Below are positions 62,315 to 64,000 of a DNA stretch of 64,000 nucleotides, one piece after another. The stretch is taken from positions 5,804,501 to 5,868,500 of the forward strand of contig NZ_CP034451.1 in NCBI RefSeq assembly GCF_003952525.1, written 5' to 3'. A model generated the notes under the pieces. It saw only the letters and a list, made by a program, of their open reading frames with translations, ran no database searches and was not told the DNA's origin. How positions within the stretch are numbered: position 1 is the first letter of the stretch; each line of letters begins with the position of its first letter. The position numbers and the translations under genes were made by a program. The stretch comes from Mesorhizobium sp. M3A.F.Ca.ET.080.04.2.1. GTDB taxonomy: Bacteria; Pseudomonadota; Alphaproteobacteria; Rhizobiales; Rhizobiaceae.

Positions 62315-62608
62315 ATGGCACGTACTTACCCCTCCGCTCGCCCCGATGTGGCATGGGGCAAACGCGGTAGGTCGCGGGGCGCTAGGCCCAGAGCGGCCGA
62401 AGGGCAGGGGATGTTGGTTTCAGGCGTTGGCGCCAACGATCTCATCCGGGTGCTGCATCCTCGCGCGGTCCGTTTGTATCACGACCGAATGACCGTCGGG
62501 GCTTTCGCCGAAGAGGTGGGAGATATTCGAGCTGCACTAAGGCAACTCCTTCGCAGTTACAGGGCTGGATGGATCGCGTTCCAAGCAGGAAGAGGAGCGC
62601 CGAAGTGA
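62315..62608 (+). CDS. Small basic protein at the head of the packaging operon
   Basis: A 97-aa protein from ATG 62315, preceded by GGAGGTAAAT (an upstream ATG at 62303 is less well placed). The N-terminus is strongly basic (WGKRGRSRGARPRA), the C-terminus helical (EEVGDIRAALRQLLRSYRAGW). The stop overlaps the GTG of the TerS-like gene. It may be a DNA-binding packaging or regulatory factor. Confidence 0.65.
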   Translation: MARTYPSARPDVAWGKRGRSRGARPRAAEGQGMLVSGVGANDLIRVLHPRAVRLYHDRMTVGAFAEEVGDIRAALRQLLRSYRAGWIAFQAGRGAPK

Positions 62609-63021
62609 CGAGCGCCGCCCCTTCGGGCGTGCGACCGGTCTATCCGGCGACCCATCGCTCGCGCGTCACGAACGGGAAGGACCTTCTGCCCGGCGTCGAT
62701 GGTCGTACGTTCTGGGTTCGCCGCATGCGCGACGTGATGGCTCTCCATGTCTCCGACCTTGGAGGCGTCGAAGCCTGCAGCGAGGCTGAGAAGAGCATTA
62801 TCAGGCGTGCCGCCGCTATAACGGTCGAGATGGAGCGGCTAGAGCGCTTCTTCGCGCTCGCCGGGGAGGCGGGGCCAGGCCTTGATAGCCTCAGCTTGTA
62901 CTCGCGCCTGGCAAATACCCTCCGCCGCCTGCTCGACATGAACGACCTTCAGCGAAGGTCGCGCGACATCACGCCAACGATCGATGAATACATACGCGCC
63001 GTCGCTCAGGAGGAGGCATGA
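62605..63021 (+). CDS. TerS-like protein (element 2)
   Basis: A 138-aa protein from a GTG at 62605 after GAGGAGCGCCGAA. A helical core (RRAAAITVEMERLERFFALAG, SLYSRLANTLRRLLDMN) and an ending RDITPTIDEYIRAV are like phage small-terminase-type proteins that precede TerL. It overlaps TerL by 4 bp. It parallels the 136-aa gene of element 1 in position and in the R-D-I/V-T-P motif. Confidence 0.7.
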   Translation: MTSAAPSGVRPVYPATHRSRVTNGKDLLPGVDGRTFWVRRMRDVMALHVSDLGGVEACSEAEKSIIRRAAAITVEMERLERFFALAGEAGPGLDSLSLYSRLANTLRRLLDMNDLQRRSRDITPTIDEYIRAVAQEEA

Positions 63022-64000
63022 ATATCCTGCAGGCGTGCGCCGATTCCAATTTGTTCGGCCCGTGGTTCCGCCGCCAGGCAAGTTGGAATGTGTGGTTTGT
63101 CTACCTAGCGGTGTTGTTCGGCTTGCCGTTGGACGACGAACAGTTGGCCCTGTTTCGGCATCACACCGGGCGGCTGAATCCGCCATCTGATCCAGTGACT
63201 GAATCTTGGCTCGTCGTTGGGCGACGCGGCGGGAAGAGCTTCGTAATGGCGCTGATTGCCGTATACCTTGCCTGCTTTCGCCAGTATCGCCATCACCTTC
63301 AGCCCGGTGAGCGTGCCACGATCCTTGTCATAGCTGCGGACCGGAAACAGGCCCGCATGATCATGCGCTATGTCCGGGGTCTTCTGACGAACATCCCAAT
63401 CCTATCGAGGATGGTGAAAAACGAGACGGCCGAGGCATTCGATCTCAACAACTCCGTGACGATCGAGGTTGGGACCGCTTCTCATCGTTCGACGCGAGGC
63501 TACACGCTGGCCGCCGTGCTGTGCGACGAGCTTGCGTTTTGGCGCACCGACGATAGCGCCGAGCCCGACTATGCCATCTTGGACGCTATCCGACCTGGCT
63601 TGGTGACTATACCCGGCGCCATGCTCTTGTGTGCGTCGAGCCCCTACGCGCGACGCGGTGCGCTGTGGGATGCATTCCGCCGGTACTGGGGACAGGAGGC
63701 CGGTCCACTTGTCTGGCGAGCCACCACGCTAGAAATGAACCCGTCAGTGCCGCCGTCCGTCATCGACGAGGCGATGAGTCGGGACGCTGTGTCCGCTCGC
63801 GCGGAATACTTGGCCGAGTTCCGCACTGATATGGAGATGCTACTCACTCGCGAGTCGGTCGCGGAATGCGTCTCCCCCGGCATACTGGAGCGTCCGCCGA
63901 TGGGGCATGCACGATACGCAGCCTTCGTCGATCCATCGGGGGGTAGCGCGGACAGCATGACGCTGGCAATCGCGCACGCGCACGGAGACGATGCTATTCT
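63018..64000 (+). CDS. Terminase large subunit, C-terminus outside window
   Basis: The first 327 codons of a phage-type DNA-packaging motor. Walker A is GRRGGKS at residues 68-74; VIAADRKQAR follows; Walker B is VLCDELAFW with Asp170-Glu171. ASSPYARRGALWDAF matches motif III (coupling). The nuclease domain begins in FVDPSGGSADSM near residue 311 with its first metal Asp. The full protein would have 450-500 aa. Homologue of the truncated gene in element 1. Portal and capsid genes probably follow beyond the window. Confidence 0.93.
   Translation, partial: MNILQACADSNLFGPWFRRQASWNVWFVYLAVLFGLPLDDEQLALFRHHTGRLNPPSDPVTESWLVVGRRGGKSFVMALIAVYLACFRQYRHHLQPGERATILVIAADRKQARMIMRYVRGLLTNIPILSRMVKNETAEAFDLNNSVTIEVGTASHRSTRGYTLAAVLCDELAFWRTDDSAEPDYAILDAIRPGLVTIPGAMLLCASSPYARRGALWDAFRRYWGQEAGPLVWRATTLEMNPSVPPSVIDEAMSRDAVSARAEYLAEFRTDMEMLLTRESVAECVSPGILERPPMGHARYAAFVDPSGGSADSMTLAIAHAHGDDAI

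Larger units (their letters stand above)
53431..64000. mobile_element. Integrative element 2, phage-satellite or prophage type (right end outside window)
   Basis: It begins at att copy 2. In order: integrase, coupled small gene, AlpA-like, small gene, primase-helicase, direct repeats after the rep gene, secreted protein, caspase-like protease, secreted and membrane protein pair (the last three on the minus strand), small gene, TerS-like, TerL. No CI-type repressor, lysis or tail gene is visible in the 10.5 kb seen. The plan resembles capsid-forming PICI satellites, where int-alpA-rep precede terminase and capsid genes. Confidence 0.75.

Overview
The window looks like chromosome of an alphaproteobacterium of the order Hyphomicrobiales, most likely Mesorhizobium or a close relative. 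This is inferred from the high GC content, the gene neighbourhoods (erpA-dgt-argS-SPOR-nagZ-scpAB-tatABC-serS-surE-pcm-lipoprotein-yajC-secDF), paired DUF1127 genes, and RIME-type palindromes between genes. Species assignment is inference; no search was possible.

From 1 to about 46.9 kb the DNA is core-like. It begins with a partial secreted protein, xthA, a VOC protein and erpA on the minus strand. A long plus-strand run follows: dgt, argS, a giant SPOR protein, nagZ, scpA/scpB, tatABC, serS, surE, pcm and an NlpD-like lipoprotein. Next come a frameshifted isocitrate-lyase-family gene, a DUF815 ATPase, yajC, a fused secDF, and adjacent homologues of the complex I assembly factors NDUFAF3 and NDUFAF6. 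After trmFO, 26.3-27.0 kb holds two tiny DUF1127 genes followed on the same strand by six hairpins. Each hairpin displays the same 10-nt loop, which reads as an anti-Shine-Dalgarno CCUCCUCCC motif in the transcript. This is a cuckoo/CcsR-type sRNA array made of a duplicated three-hairpin cassette. The rest of the core has a DUF2157/GDYXXLXY pair, a frameshifted protease-like gene, tRNA-Leu, tig, a c-type cytochrome, ctaB, a coxMNOP-like alternative oxidase cluster, a LysR regulator divergent from an N-methylproline-demethylase-like flavoenzyme, radC, map, a DUF982 gene and a VanZ-like gene.

From 46.91 kb to the end lie two related integrative elements in tandem, each beginning with a 55-bp copy of the 3' half of a tRNA-Glu gene. 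Element 1 (46,910-53,485, about 6.5 kb) has a tyrosine integrase, an AlpA-like regulator, small genes, a RepA-like ATPase, a cluster of nine GTGAC/GTCAC motifs, a TerS-like gene, a truncated TerL and a SieB-like exclusion protein. Element 2 (53,431 to beyond 64,000) repeats the plan: integrase, overlapping small gene, AlpA-like, small gene, primase-helicase, repeats directly after the rep gene, a cargo slot (secreted protein, caspase-like protease, secreted/membrane pair), then TerS-like and TerL running off the edge. The shared plan (int, alpA, rep, ori-like repeats, terS-terL) resembles phage satellites, especially capsid-forming PICIs. Whether they are satellites, reduced prophages or another element type cannot be settled here.

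All positions, motifs and translations were read by eye. Family names rest on recognised motifs and neighbourhoods, not on database searches.
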